Positions 35,595-43,852 of a stretch of 64,000 nt of DNA are shown here, piece by piece. The stretch is from Flavobacterium sp. MC2016-06 (GTDB taxonomy: Bacteria > Bacteroidota > Bacteroidia > Flavobacteriales > Flavobacteriaceae). Both the position numbers and the translations under genes were made by a program. The first letter of the stretch is position 1, and each line of letters begins with the position of its first letter. The notes under the pieces were generated by a model. The model did not search any database. It was not told the DNA's origin and saw only the letters and a program-made list of their open reading frames with translations. The stretch spans positions 1 through 64,000 of the forward strand of contig NZ_WMID02000021.1 in NCBI RefSeq assembly GCF_009711165.2, written 5' to 3'.

Positions 35595-36329
35595 ATGAAG
35601 TTAAAGAAAGAAGGTAATGATTATTTTATTATTGAGAAAAAAGAATTTCAGGGTACTTTAGTCAATCCCATTTTTGTAAAACAAGCTTTTGATTTTGCTT
35701 ATGCAATGACTTATGAAGGAGGATTTCATAGAAAAAATAGATCTGGGGGAGAAGCAAAGCGAAGTGATGAGGAAATTTTTCAAAACACTTTTCAAGGAAA
35801 AACAGCCGAGATTATACTTTACGAACTTTTAAAACTTCGAAATATAGAAGTTGATCTTCCAGATTTTGCAATTCACGGAAGTGGAAAATGGGATGATGTG
35901 GATTTAAAAGCAAACGGAAAATTGATTTGTATTAAATCCGCGACCTTTTTTGCAAATCTTCTGCTTTTAGAAACTAAAGACTGGGATAAAGAAGGCAATT
36001 ATATTCCGAACAAAAATGTAGATGGTGCAACTTGCGTCTATGATTATTTTGTATTGGTAAGAATTAAGCCTGATATAAAAAAAATGATCGTTGAAAATTC
36101 TAAAGACAAAGAAATTTTATGGGAAGAAATTAAAAAAACGTCGTGGTGGTTTGATATTGCTGGATGTTGCACAATTAAGACTATTCGGTACATGATTGAG
36201 AATAATTATATACTTCCTAAAGATTCTTTACTAAATGGCAAGGCTAAAATGGATGCTGAAAACTATTATATTCAATCTGGAGAATTACAGGATTTAGATT
36301 TTTTATGTTCTGGATTGATAGAGAATTAG
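35595..36329 (+). CDS. Putative PD-(D/E)XK restriction endonuclease
   Basis: A 244-residue protein. The segment WDDVDLKANGKLICIKSA fits a nuclease core: Asp, about nine residues of strand and turn, then an I-x-K in place of the usual E-x-K. The alternating hydrophobic strand after it (FANLLLLETKDWD) fits too. No transmembrane or signal segment. It lies just downstream of the tRNA and 1.3 kb upstream of vsr, so it is probably part of the same defence island, though a serine hydrolase gene lies between. Target unknown. Confidence 0.55.
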   Translation: MKLKKEGNDYFIIEKKEFQGTLVNPIFVKQAFDFAYAMTYEGGFHRKNRSGGEAKRSDEEIFQNTFQGKTAEIILYELLKLRNIEVDLPDFAIHGSGKWDDVDLKANGKLICIKSATFFANLLLLETKDWDKEGNYIPNKNVDGATCVYDYFVLVRIKPDIKKMIVENSKDKEILWEEIKKTSWWFDIAGCCTIKTIRYMIENNYILPKDSLLNGKAKMDAENYYIQSGELQDLDFLCSGLIEN

Positions 36330-36393
36330 ATTAATTTTATCGTTAATCTAGAGTTGCAATTGTTGTTGTCAAAATCAATAAACCAATTTAAAA

Positions 36394-37500
36394 ATGAAAT
36401 ATTTACGATTCACCGTTTTGTTTTTTCTGTTTAGCCAGAATGTAGTCTTGGCACAAATGCAAGAGAAAAAAGTTTTAGAATATCTTAAAAAAGAAATGCA
36501 GGAACAAAAAATTCCTGGATTACAAATAGCAGTAATTAAAGATAATAAATTGATTTTGTCAAAATCATTGGGATTGGCTAATATTCCATTTTCAATACCA
36601 GCAAAGAACAATACAATATTTTCAATAAATTCTATTGCAAAAATCTTTGCTTCGACAGCAATTATGCAGTTAGTAGAAAAAGATAAACTAAAAATAGAAG
36701 ACCCAATTTCAAATTATCTTGATGATTTGCCAATAAACTGGAGACAAGTTACTTTAAAACAATTATTAAGTCATATCTCTGGACTCCCAGATATTGAAGA
36801 TTCGACGACAGATGAATTAGTCGGTGGAAAAGGACAGGATTCTGCTTGGATAAAAGTTCAAAAAATGCCCTTGCAATTTAAACCGGGAGAAGATTTTAGT
36901 TATAATGCGACCAATTATGTATTAATTCAAAAAATTATAGAAAAATATGGAGGAATGCCTTTTGAACAATTTATAAAAGTAAATCAGTTTGATGTGGCGG
37001 GAATGAATAAAACAATTTATGGAAATTCGTTTGATGTATTACCAAATAAAAGCCCAACATACTGTTTTTATCATTTCGATAAAGCCAAAGGAGATTACGT
37101 TAAAGGAGAGAAATTAGTTGAAACTTATGAAAGTTTTCCTTCAATGATGCGAGCAGACGCAGGTGTTTTTTCTACTGCAGAAGATATTGCAAAATGGGTA
37201 ATGGCGCTGCAAAACAAGAAATTACTGAAAAAAGAATTAAGTATACAAACTATGTGGGAGCCTGTAAAGTTGAATAATGGTAAATACGGCGGTTTTGGAG
37301 GAATATTGGAAGGTTATGCTTTAGGCTGGCCTGTAATAATCAGAGAAAATCATCCGGCAGCAACACCAATTGGCGGTGGCCGAGCTTCACTTTCAATTTA
37401 TCCAAAAGACGACTTAACAATTATTTTGTTTACCAACTTGTCTGGAATTCCAGTTTCTGAAATGACCGATAGCATAGCTAAATTTTATCTGTTAAATTAA
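36394..37500 (+). CDS. Serine hydrolase, beta-lactamase class C family
   Basis: A 368-residue exported hydrolase. The signal peptide ends after LAQ (about residue 21). The nucleophile motif S-x-x-K is Ser80-Ile-Ala-Lys83. The second motif, usually Y-S-N, is Y-N-A in FSYNATNY, a variant common in Bacteroidetes members that leaves the Asn displaced. The third motif is in GGGRASLS. Members hydrolyse esters, amides or D-amino peptides; the substrate is not evident. It lies oddly between two restriction-type genes and may be a passenger of the island. Confidence 0.88.
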   Translation: MKYLRFTVLFFLFSQNVVLAQMQEKKVLEYLKKEMQEQKIPGLQIAVIKDNKLILSKSLGLANIPFSIPAKNNTIFSINSIAKIFASTAIMQLVEKDKLKIEDPISNYLDDLPINWRQVTLKQLLSHISGLPDIEDSTTDELVGGKGQDSAWIKVQKMPLQFKPGEDFSYNATNYVLIQKIIEKYGGMPFEQFIKVNQFDVAGMNKTIYGNSFDVLPNKSPTYCFYHFDKAKGDYVKGEKLVETYESFPSMMRADAGVFSTAEDIAKWVMALQNKKLLKKELSIQTMWEPVKLNNGKYGGFGGILEGYALGWPVIIRENHPAATPIGGGRASLSIYPKDDLTIILFTNLSGIPVSEMTDSIAKFYLLN

Positions 37501-37596
37501 AGCGGTGCATAAATGAGAGGCTTTTTTTACCAGCATTTAGTTTTAAAAGAAAAATAGATTAATTTTATCTCTCCAGACAAATTTAATCTCAATACC

Positions 37597-38049
37597 ATGG
37601 ATAATTTAACTCCCGAACAAAGGAGGAAAAATATGCAGGCCATAAAAAGCACTAACACCAAAGATGAAGTTAGGCTTGCTAAGGCGTTATGGAGTTTAGG
37701 TTACAGGTATCGAAAAAATAATAAAAAGATATTTGGTAAGCCCGATATTACTTTTGCAAAATATAAAATTGCCATTTTTATTGACAGCGAATTTTTTCAT
37801 GGCAAAGATTGGGAAACACAAAAATTACGAATCAAATCGAATCGAGAATATTGGATTCCGAAAATAGAAAGAAATAAGCAGAGAGATGTTGAGGTCAATA
37901 CTTTTTTAATTTCAGAAAACTGGACCGTTTTACGTTTCTGGAGCAAGGAAATTCAAAAAGAATTAGATTTGTGCCTCCAAAAAATTCAAGAAGAAATAGC
38001 ACTAAAAATTAACGATGTTTCTAAAAACACAATCGAAACAAAATATTGA
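37597..38049 (+). CDS. vsr: Very short patch repair endonuclease
   Basis: A 150-residue Vsr endonuclease, which nicks 5' of T in T:G mismatches formed when 5-methylcytosine deaminates. The family opening LTPEQRRKNMQAIKSTNTKDE, the catalytic GKPDITF and the IFIDSEFFHGKDW segment (usually DGCFWHG) are clear. Vsr genes accompany C5 methyltransferases with the same target; the methyltransferase at 39232 is the obvious partner. Its last 35 bp overlap the next gene. Confidence 0.94.
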   Translation: MDNLTPEQRRKNMQAIKSTNTKDEVRLAKALWSLGYRYRKNNKKIFGKPDITFAKYKIAIFIDSEFFHGKDWETQKLRIKSNREYWIPKIERNKQRDVEVNTFLISENWTVLRFWSKEIQKELDLCLQKIQEEIALKINDVSKNTIETKY

Positions 38050-39235
38050 TGCGTATTGCGAAGCTTTAAAAGTGATCGGTGCTTTTTCAAATTTGTTTAG
38101 TTCTTCAGAAAAACCTTTTGTTCAATATAGAGCAGCAGAAAATATTTTCTGCAAGGTTTTTAATGCCGAAAATCTAGCAAGAGCAGATGTTGCTTACGAT
38201 GCGATTATTGATGGTTGCGGTATTGGGATTAAAACTTTTGTGCTGTCAGGAAATTCTAAAATAGAAAAAGTAGCCGAATTTAATTCGCTTAGCGGCGAAT
38301 TAAGAAAGCTAAATGGTCTAGAATTAGCAGAAAAACTAGCCGATTTTAGAAATGAAAGAATCCGATTTGCAGATCGAATTTATAAAATCAATAAAAGAGT
38401 TTATCATATAATTGGTCGTGATAAGTTTACAATTAAGGTTTTTGAGGTTGGTTATGATTTAATTGATAAAGATTCAATCGAAATTTTAGCCGAAACTAAA
38501 AGTTCTTTAAGGTTTAAAGATGCTTTGAACGAATATAATTTTAATTTCTCTAAAAGTGTTCTAATGAAACGCTTTGTAGTTCCTGAGGATTATATTGAGA
38601 TTGATATTGAAATTCTCGAAGAACCAATTAATGAATTGCTGAGTTTGATAAAACCAGATTCAAAAGTCATTAAAAGAAACGAAATTAATGCGGTTGGTTT
38701 ATTAACCCAAGAAGAATTAATTCCGTTTGAAGATTATGTAATTCTGCCACTATATTCTCCAGAAGCAAAAAAGAAAAAGAAAGAACCAATTGTGCCGTTA
38801 AAAAGCCAGTTGAACCAATGGAATGCCGGAGGAAGAAAAAGAGATCCGGGAGAAGTTTATATTTCAATTCCGTCTAAAGTGAGAATTGATGCTCCAGATT
38901 TTTTTCCAGAAAAAGATGTTGTTTTTAATCTGCGAATTCCAAGCGGCGAAATGCTGTCGGCAAAAGTCTGTCAAGACGGAAGTAAAGCTTTAATGACAAA
39001 TCCCAATAAAGCAATGGCAGATTGGATGCTGAGAAATGTATTAATGCTTCAAGAAGGCGAACTTTTAACTTACGACAAGCTTAAAAGCGTAGGTTATGAC
39101 AGCGTAAAAATTACAAAATCGAGCAACACGGAATATTTTATCGATTTTGCCAAGCTAAATGAATATGAATCATTTATCGGTAAAATTAACGAAGTTGAAA
39201 TTGGAACACAGCTTGATTTAAATTTTGAAGATTAA
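38015..39235 (+). CDS. Putative type II restriction endonuclease
   Basis: A 406-residue protein whose ATG lies inside vsr in another frame. Near residues 54-75, ARADVAYDAIIDGCGIGIKTF matches a PD-(D/E)XK-like layout: an Asp followed by GIGIK. The 230-residue C-terminal part, with EGELLTYDKLKSVGYDSVKI near the end, may be the DNA-recognition domain. Coupling to vsr and to a C5 methyltransferase supports a restriction role. The stop codon shares bases with the methyltransferase stop. The exact family is not certain. Confidence 0.7.
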   Translation: MFLKTQSKQNIDAYCEALKVIGAFSNLFSSSEKPFVQYRAAENIFCKVFNAENLARADVAYDAIIDGCGIGIKTFVLSGNSKIEKVAEFNSLSGELRKLNGLELAEKLADFRNERIRFADRIYKINKRVYHIIGRDKFTIKVFEVGYDLIDKDSIEILAETKSSLRFKDALNEYNFNFSKSVLMKRFVVPEDYIEIDIEILEEPINELLSLIKPDSKVIKRNEINAVGLLTQEELIPFEDYVILPLYSPEAKKKKKEPIVPLKSQLNQWNAGGRKRDPGEVYISIPSKVRIDAPDFFPEKDVVFNLRIPSGEMLSAKVCQDGSKALMTNPNKAMADWMLRNVLMLQEGELLTYDKLKSVGYDSVKITKSSNTEYFIDFAKLNEYESFIGKINEVEIGTQLDLNFED

Positions 39236-40230
39236 ACCTTGGCTTTTGTTTTTTTCTTCTCTCCTTTAGATTCTACGATTTCAATATATTTAGCAATTTC
39301 AGAAGCTAATCTTTCAATAACGGGCATGCTTACAGAGTTACCTGCTTGTTTGTACAAATGCGAGTTTGAAATGGCAGGCAATTTAAAATCATCTGGAAAA
39401 CCTTGAAATCTAAAACATTCTGTAGGAGTTAGCTTTCTAAAACCATAATCGGTCGTGATAATGGGTACATTATGACCGCCAGTTCCCATATTTGCAGTTA
39501 GAGTAGGGCATACGCTAGATTTGTTTTCTCTTACGTATTGTCTTCTAAACTGATAAATTCGCTCTTTACTCACAACAGATTCTTGCAGCATGTTGTACAT
39601 GTATTTGTCTTCGTGATAGTAGAACTTTTCATCAACTTTTTCTTTTATGATAAGATCTTTGATTGATTTAGTTAAGTTTTCTTTTTCAGGAAAATGAAAT
39701 TCAAAATTATCGTCTTTGATAAAATCTTTATCAAAAGCAATCATAAAGATTCTTTCTCTATTGTGCGGAATGTTGCCAAAATCTTTTGTGTTCAAAACAG
39801 AACTGTCAAAAGTATAGTTTCGTTTTTTTATTTCTTTTTCAATTACTTTCATTGTATTTCCTTTGTCATGACCTTTTAGGTTTTTGACATTTTCAAGAAA
39901 TACGACTTTCGGTCTCATTTCATCTATGAAATCTAAAATTTTAAAAAAATGATTCCCTCTGCTGTCCTCAAAACCTTTTCTGTAACCCGCAACTGAAAAC
40001 GGCTGGCACGGAAATCCTGCAGTTAGAATATCTACTTTATTAAGCGCGCTTACGTCGAGCGCCATAACGTCGCCTTCGATAAGGTTATGGTCGAAATTAT
40101 TTTTATAGGTAATACAAGCATTTTTATCAAATTCATTAGCCCATTCTAGTTGAAAACCAGCTTTTTCAAAACCTAAACATATACCGCCAACACCTGCATA
40201 TAAACTTCCTACTGTATATTTATTTTTCAT
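39232..40230 (-). CDS. DNA (cytosine-5) methyltransferase
   Basis: A 332-residue C5 methyltransferase of the Dcm type. Motif I is DLFAGxGG-like (SLYAGVGGICLGF), motif IV is FPCQPFS with catalytic Cys75, motif VI is FLENVKNL (Glu113), motif VIII is QFRRQYVREN, and motif X is KQAGNSVSMPVI. The target-recognition domain lies at about residues 190-260. It methylates the site cut by the adjacent nuclease. The gene converges on the nuclease gene with the two stop codons sharing TTAA. The C-terminus is very basic. Confidence 0.95.
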   Translation of the reverse strand: MKNKYTVGSLYAGVGGICLGFEKAGFQLEWANEFDKNACITYKNNFDHNLIEGDVMALDVSALNKVDILTAGFPCQPFSVAGYRKGFEDSRGNHFFKILDFIDEMRPKVVFLENVKNLKGHDKGNTMKVIEKEIKKRNYTFDSSVLNTKDFGNIPHNRERIFMIAFDKDFIKDDNFEFHFPEKENLTKSIKDLIIKEKVDEKFYYHEDKYMYNMLQESVVSKERIYQFRRQYVRENKSSVCPTLTANMGTGGHNVPIITTDYGFRKLTPTECFRFQGFPDDFKLPAISNSHLYKQAGNSVSMPVIERLASEIAKYIEIVESKGEKKKTKAKV

Positions 40231-40848
40231 CTATTATTTTTGTTTTGATGCAATGAATTTTTAAATCTTCAACCTAAAAGCGTTAAAACTTATGTGGTTT
40301 TTTGAAGATTAAGCCTTAAGAAAACTTTTTCATTTTTATTTTATGCAAATATATTAATTCAGAAACATTGTTTTGATACTTGTGAATTTAAAAGAATCTA
40401 TTTTTTAAAATTTCCTTAAAATAAAGCGGTCACAGTTTTTTCTGAATTATTTAAAATTACAGTATGTTCCTGCTAAAATATTCTCGCGTAATTTTTTTTA
40501 AGATTTAAATCTTAAAATTGAACTTTGTGATTGTTTTAAAAGATATTGACTTAATTTTAGAAAGTAAAAAAATTAGGAATCCTTTATTTTGTTTGGATTT
40601 TTCGAAGATGATAAAATAAAAACCATTAACAATGCGTTTACGTATATTAAATCGATTTCGTAACTGAACTAGGATAATCTTAAGAAAAAATATCGATAGA
40701 TTTGATAACCTTTTTTGGTTTAAAAGTTGCATTTGAGCAAAAATCTTATACTTTTGTCAAAGAATTTTATGCTTCAACTTGTATTTGTGCGAAATTTCTA
40801 TTAAGACAAATTTATTAATAAATATCATGCTTTTAGCAGATTGAATTT
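40231..40848. other. Long noncoding region right of the R-M island
   Basis: 618 bp without a convincing gene. It holds the methyltransferase promoter region at its left, AT-rich unstructured sequence in the middle, and the promoter of the small protein at 40849 at its right. I found no copy of the tRNA 3' end that would mark an attachment site. Confidence 0.6.
40727..40756 (+). promoter_or_regulatory. Promoter of the 82-residue sorting-signal protein
   Basis: -33 TTG at 40727-40729, 19-bp gap, -7 TACTTTTG at 40749-40756: a full match to the Bacteroidetes consensus, giving a leader of about 85 nt. Confidence 0.7.
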
Positions 40849-41097
40849 ATGAAACTAATAAAAACTTTTTCTTTAGCATTTGTTTTAACTCTGATAAATG
40901 TAACAGCTGTGCTGGCAGATCCTACACCGCCGTCTCCAACTGCAAAGGGGGCTGGTGTGAATGCTTTGAACGATGACCCATCAGATGGTGGAGAGCCAGT
41001 GCCAATTGATCAGAATATAATTTTTTTAATGATTGGTGGTCTAATTTTAGGAACTACTGTTTTATATAAAAATAAAATAAAAAAAGCTTCAGTGTAA
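40849..41097 (+). CDS. Small exported protein with PID-CTERM-like sorting signal
   Basis: An 82-residue protein with a Sec signal peptide (cut near ADP, residue 24), a short Pro/Gly-rich middle, and a C-terminal tripartite tail: PVPIDQN, a membrane helix (IIFLMIGGLILGTTVLY), and basic KNKIKKASV. This is the layout of exosortase-type sorting signals, and the PID motif is that of the PID-CTERM class I recall from Bacteroidetes. The mature chain between cut sites would be only about 35 residues, so the protein may be a small surface peptide or a membrane hairpin. No exosortase is in the window. Confidence 0.7.
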   Translation: MKLIKTFSLAFVLTLINVTAVLADPTPPSPTAKGAGVNALNDDPSDGGEPVPIDQNIIFLMIGGLILGTTVLYKNKIKKASV

Positions 41098-41113
41098 ATT
41101 GAAGCTTTTTTTA
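41081..41113. terminator. Bidirectional terminator
   Basis: Stem AAAAAGCTTCA / TGAAGCTTTTT with a loop of about 8 nt, overlapping the end of the gene at 40849 and facing the ribE end. Confidence 0.85.
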
Positions 41114-41130
41114 TGAAATTAACTTTAGAC

Positions 41131-41721
41131 TTATTTATTTATAGAATAAAGTCGAGAAATATATTTCCCCACAACATCAAATTCTAAGTTTATTTTGGTT
41201 CCCACTTTAAAATCTTTAAAGTTAGTATGCTCGTAAGTGTACGGAATAATAGAAACGCTAAATTCGTTTGTTTTAGAATTTACAACCGTAAGGCTAACCC
41301 CATTTACAGTGATTGAACCTTTCTCTATCGTAATATTGTTGAGGTTTTTATCGTATTCAAAAGTATAATTCCAGCTTCCGTTAGCTTCTTCAATAGCAAT
41401 ACACGTGCCTGTTTGATCTACGTGGCCTTGTACAATATGCCCGTCAAGACGGTCGCCAAGTTTCATTCCTCTTTCAAGGTTTACAACCTCATTGGTTTTC
41501 CATTCTCCAATATTAGTTTTTAAAATAGTTTCATCAATAGCCGTTACGGTATAAAAAGAGTCTTTTATAGCAACAACAGTAAGGCAGATTCCGTTGTGCG
41601 AAACGCTTTGATCTATTTTTAATTCATGTGTGATTGAAGAATCGACAGTAATGTGAAGATTATTTTGGTCTTTTTGTATTTCGTGAATCCTTCCAAGGGT
41701 TTCTATAATTCCTGTAAACAT
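41131..41721 (-). CDS. ribE: Riboflavin synthase alpha subunit
   Basis: A 196-residue enzyme that converts two lumazine molecules into riboflavin and a pyrimidine. The two lumazine-binding halves are clear: MFTGIIETLG then SVSHNGICLTVV, and DGHIVQGHVDQTG then SITVNGVSLTVV. Length is typical. It lies divergent to pdxA, 57 bp away, a short shared promoter region. Confidence 0.95.
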   Translation of the reverse strand: MFTGIIETLGRIHEIQKDQNNLHITVDSSITHELKIDQSVSHNGICLTVVAIKDSFYTVTAIDETILKTNIGEWKTNEVVNLERGMKLGDRLDGHIVQGHVDQTGTCIAIEEANGSWNYTFEYDKNLNNITIEKGSITVNGVSLTVVNSKTNEFSVSIIPYTYEHTNFKDFKVGTKINLEFDVVGKYISRLYSINK

Positions 41722-41778
41722 TGTAGTTTTATTTTACTAAATTTGCACATCAAAATTAGTAATAAATAACCTCAGGTC

Positions 41779-42828
41779 ATGAATAAAAAAGCAGAAAATA
41801 TAATTGTTGGAATTTCGGTAGGAGATTTAAACGGTATTGGAAGCGAAGTTATACTAAAAACATTCGAAGATTCTCGTATGTTAGAGATGTGTACACCGGT
41901 TATCTTTGCAAATGCTAAAATACTTTCTTTCGTTAAAAAAAGTTTTACTTCTACAGTACAGTTTCATGGAGTGGATAAATTAGATCAAGTTTTACCAGGA
42001 AAAGTAAATGTTCTTAATCTTTGGAGAGAAGGAGTTGATATTAATTTTGGAGTTAACGATGAGAAAATTGGAGAATATGCTGTAAAATCTTTTTTAGCGG
42101 CAACAAAAGCGCTAAAAGATGGAGAAATTGATGTTTTAGTTACCGCTCCAATAAATAAATATAACATTCAATCGGAAGATTTTAAATTTCCAGGACATAC
42201 AGATTATTTAGACCAAGAGTTAGAAGGAAATGCTTTGATGATGATGGTGCAGGATAATTTGAGAGTTGGTCTGCTAACTGACCATGTGCCGCTAAATGAA
42301 GTTACTTCGAATTTAACAGAAGAATTAATTACCAGAAAAATAGAAACAATTAGAAAGTCTTTAATTCAAGATTTTAGTATTGTAAAGCCAAAAATTGCCG
42401 TTTTAGGATTAAATCCGCATGCTGGCGATGGTGGTGTAATTGGTAAAGAAGATGATTTGGTGTTAAAACCAACGATAAAAAAAATATTTGAAAGCGGTAC
42501 AATGGTTTTTGGACCATTTCCAGCCGATGGTTTCTTTGGAAGCAGTCAATATGAAAAATATGATGCTGTTGTAGCCACTTATCACGACCAAGGATTAATT
42601 CCGTTTAAGACATTGTCTTTTGGAAAAGGAGTCAATTATACAGCGGGATTAAATAGAGTTAGAACTTCGCCAGATCACGGTACAGCGTTTGATATTGCAG
42701 GAAAAGACATGGCAGATTTTAATTCGTTTAAAGAGGCAGTTTATCTTGCAATCGATATTTATCGCTCGCGTAATCAGTATGAGGAGATTAGCCAAAAACC
42801 TCTTAAAATAAAAGAAAAACAGTTATAA
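41779..42828 (+). CDS. pdxA: 4-hydroxythreonine-4-phosphate dehydrogenase
   Basis: A 349-residue NAD-dependent enzyme of the DXP-dependent pyridoxal phosphate pathway. Metal-binding His residues lie in FPGHTDYL, YHDQGLIPFK and TSPDHGTAFDIAGK, all intact. The opening VGISVGDLNGIGSEV is typical of Bacteroidetes PdxA. It is followed by a separate promoter for the yceD unit. Confidence 0.95.
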   Translation: MNKKAENIIVGISVGDLNGIGSEVILKTFEDSRMLEMCTPVIFANAKILSFVKKSFTSTVQFHGVDKLDQVLPGKVNVLNLWREGVDINFGVNDEKIGEYAVKSFLAATKALKDGEIDVLVTAPINKYNIQSEDFKFPGHTDYLDQELEGNALMMMVQDNLRVGLLTDHVPLNEVTSNLTEELITRKIETIRKSLIQDFSIVKPKIAVLGLNPHAGDGGVIGKEDDLVLKPTIKKIFESGTMVFGPFPADGFFGSSQYEKYDAVVATYHDQGLIPFKTLSFGKGVNYTAGLNRVRTSPDHGTAFDIAGKDMADFNSFKEAVYLAIDIYRSRNQYEEISQKPLKIKEKQL

Positions 42829-42871
42829 ACAAAAAAAGGTGAATAAGATTATTAGTTTTACAATAATTTTA

Positions 42872-42879
42872 TATCTTTG
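42872..42879 (+). promoter_or_regulatory. -7 box of the yceD-rpmF unit
   Basis: TATCTTTG, a full match to TAnnTTTG. The upstream -33 is not a clear TTG. The start would fall near 42886, just at the left arm of the leader hairpin. Confidence 0.6.
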
Positions 42880-42885
42880 CACCCC

Positions 42886-42915
42886 AATTCAGATATCTGT
42901 TTTCAGATCTGAATT
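42886..42915 (+). promoter_or_regulatory. 5' leader hairpin before yceD
   Basis: Arms AATTCAGATATCTG (42886-42899) and CAGATCTGAATT (42904-42915) form a hairpin with one bulged pair and a short TTTT loop, at or near the transcript's 5' end. It may stabilise or control the message of the ribosomal-protein gene. Confidence 0.5.
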
Positions 42916-42933
42916 GTTCAAATTGATGTTGAA

Positions 42934-43476
42934 ATGAGCAAAACAAAAGAATTTTTAATTCCTTTCGTAGGATTAAAACTAGGAAAACACCATTTTGAGT
43001 ATCAGGTAAATAATGAGTTCTTTGAGAACTTTGACTATAACGAATTTCAAAGTTCGGATATCAAAGTTAATTTGGTTTTAGATAAGAAAAGCACAATGCT
43101 TGAGTTGGATTTTAAACATAAAGGAACAGTAAATGTGCCTTGTGATCTAACAAGTGAAGATTTTGACATGCCTATAAAAGGGAAAATGAAATTAATCGTT
43201 CGTTTTGGAGATGAGTTTAATAATGATAATGAAGAGCTGTTGATTTTACCGCATGGAGAATTTGAAATAGATGTTGCACAATACATTTATGAAATGATTG
43301 CACTTTCGGTACCTCTAAAACGAGTTCATCCAGGAGTAAAAGACGGAAGTTTACAAACAGAAGCTTTAACTAAACTAAATGAATTAAGAGTCAAAGAAGA
43401 AAAAGTAGAGAATAAAGAAGAAGAAGATATTGACCCACGTTGGGAAAAATTAAAGAAACTATTAACGGATAAATAA
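42934..43476 (+). CDS. YceD family (DUF177) protein
   Basis: A 180-residue protein matching YceD, the conserved partner of rpmF, linked to 23S rRNA and large-subunit assembly. The family has the pattern CDLTSEDFDMPIKG, with Cys in the middle, then GDEFNNDNEELLILPHGE and YIYEMIALSVPLKRVHPG. It ends in PRWEKLKKLLTDK, the usual C-terminus. It starts the run to rpmF, 9 bp upstream. Confidence 0.92.
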   Translation: MSKTKEFLIPFVGLKLGKHHFEYQVNNEFFENFDYNEFQSSDIKVNLVLDKKSTMLELDFKHKGTVNVPCDLTSEDFDMPIKGKMKLIVRFGDEFNNDNEELLILPHGEFEIDVAQYIYEMIALSVPLKRVHPGVKDGSLQTEALTKLNELRVKEEKVENKEEEDIDPRWEKLKKLLTDK

Positions 43477-43485
43477 TATAGTAAA

Positions 43486-43680
43486 ATGGCACATCCTAAG
43501 AGAAAAATCTCGAAAACAAGAAGAGATAAGAGAAGAACACATTATAAAGCTACTGTAGCTCAAATCGCTACATGTCCTATTACTGGAGAAGCACATTTAT
43601 ACCACAGAGCTTACTGGCATGAAGGTAAAATGTATTACAGAGGGCAAGTTGTTATCGATAAATCTGAAGCGGTTGCTTAA
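43486..43680 (+). CDS. rpmF: Ribosomal protein L32
   Basis: A 64-residue basic protein of the large subunit. [20 protein letters not shown] is the typical opening. [15 protein letters not shown] has only one Cys, so it is the non-zinc form. It is followed by its own terminator. Confidence 0.96.
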   Translation: MAHPKRKISKTRRDKRRTHYKATVAQIATCPITGEAHLYHRAYWHEGKMYYRGQVVIDKSEAVA

Positions 43681-43703
43681 TACGTTTTTGTAAATTATAC
43701 TAG

Positions 43704-43730
43704 AACTCTCACATAGTGAGAGTTTTTTTT
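43704..43730 (+). terminator. Terminator after rpmF
   Basis: Stem AACTCTCAC / GTGAGAGTT, 3-nt loop, eight T. Confidence 0.9.
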
Positions 43731-43852
43731 GTTGGTTATAATTTTTGTTTTTTAAGAAAATACAGGCAAATTCGCTTCGTTTTTTTTTGTAATTTTCAAG
43801 TCTTTTAAAAATTTTTCGAATAGAAGTATTCGGAAGGAAATAATAGAATATA

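Noticed and set aside
40505..40732. 75-codon leftward frame in the long noncoding region
   Set aside because: Low-complexity Ile/Phe/Lys composition expected from AT-rich DNA; no terminator or family resemblance.
35446..40848. Attachment-site copy of the tRNA 3' end at the right edge of the R-M island
   Set aside because: I looked for the T-arm and acceptor sequence to the right and did not find it; no integrase gene is present, so mobility is not shown.
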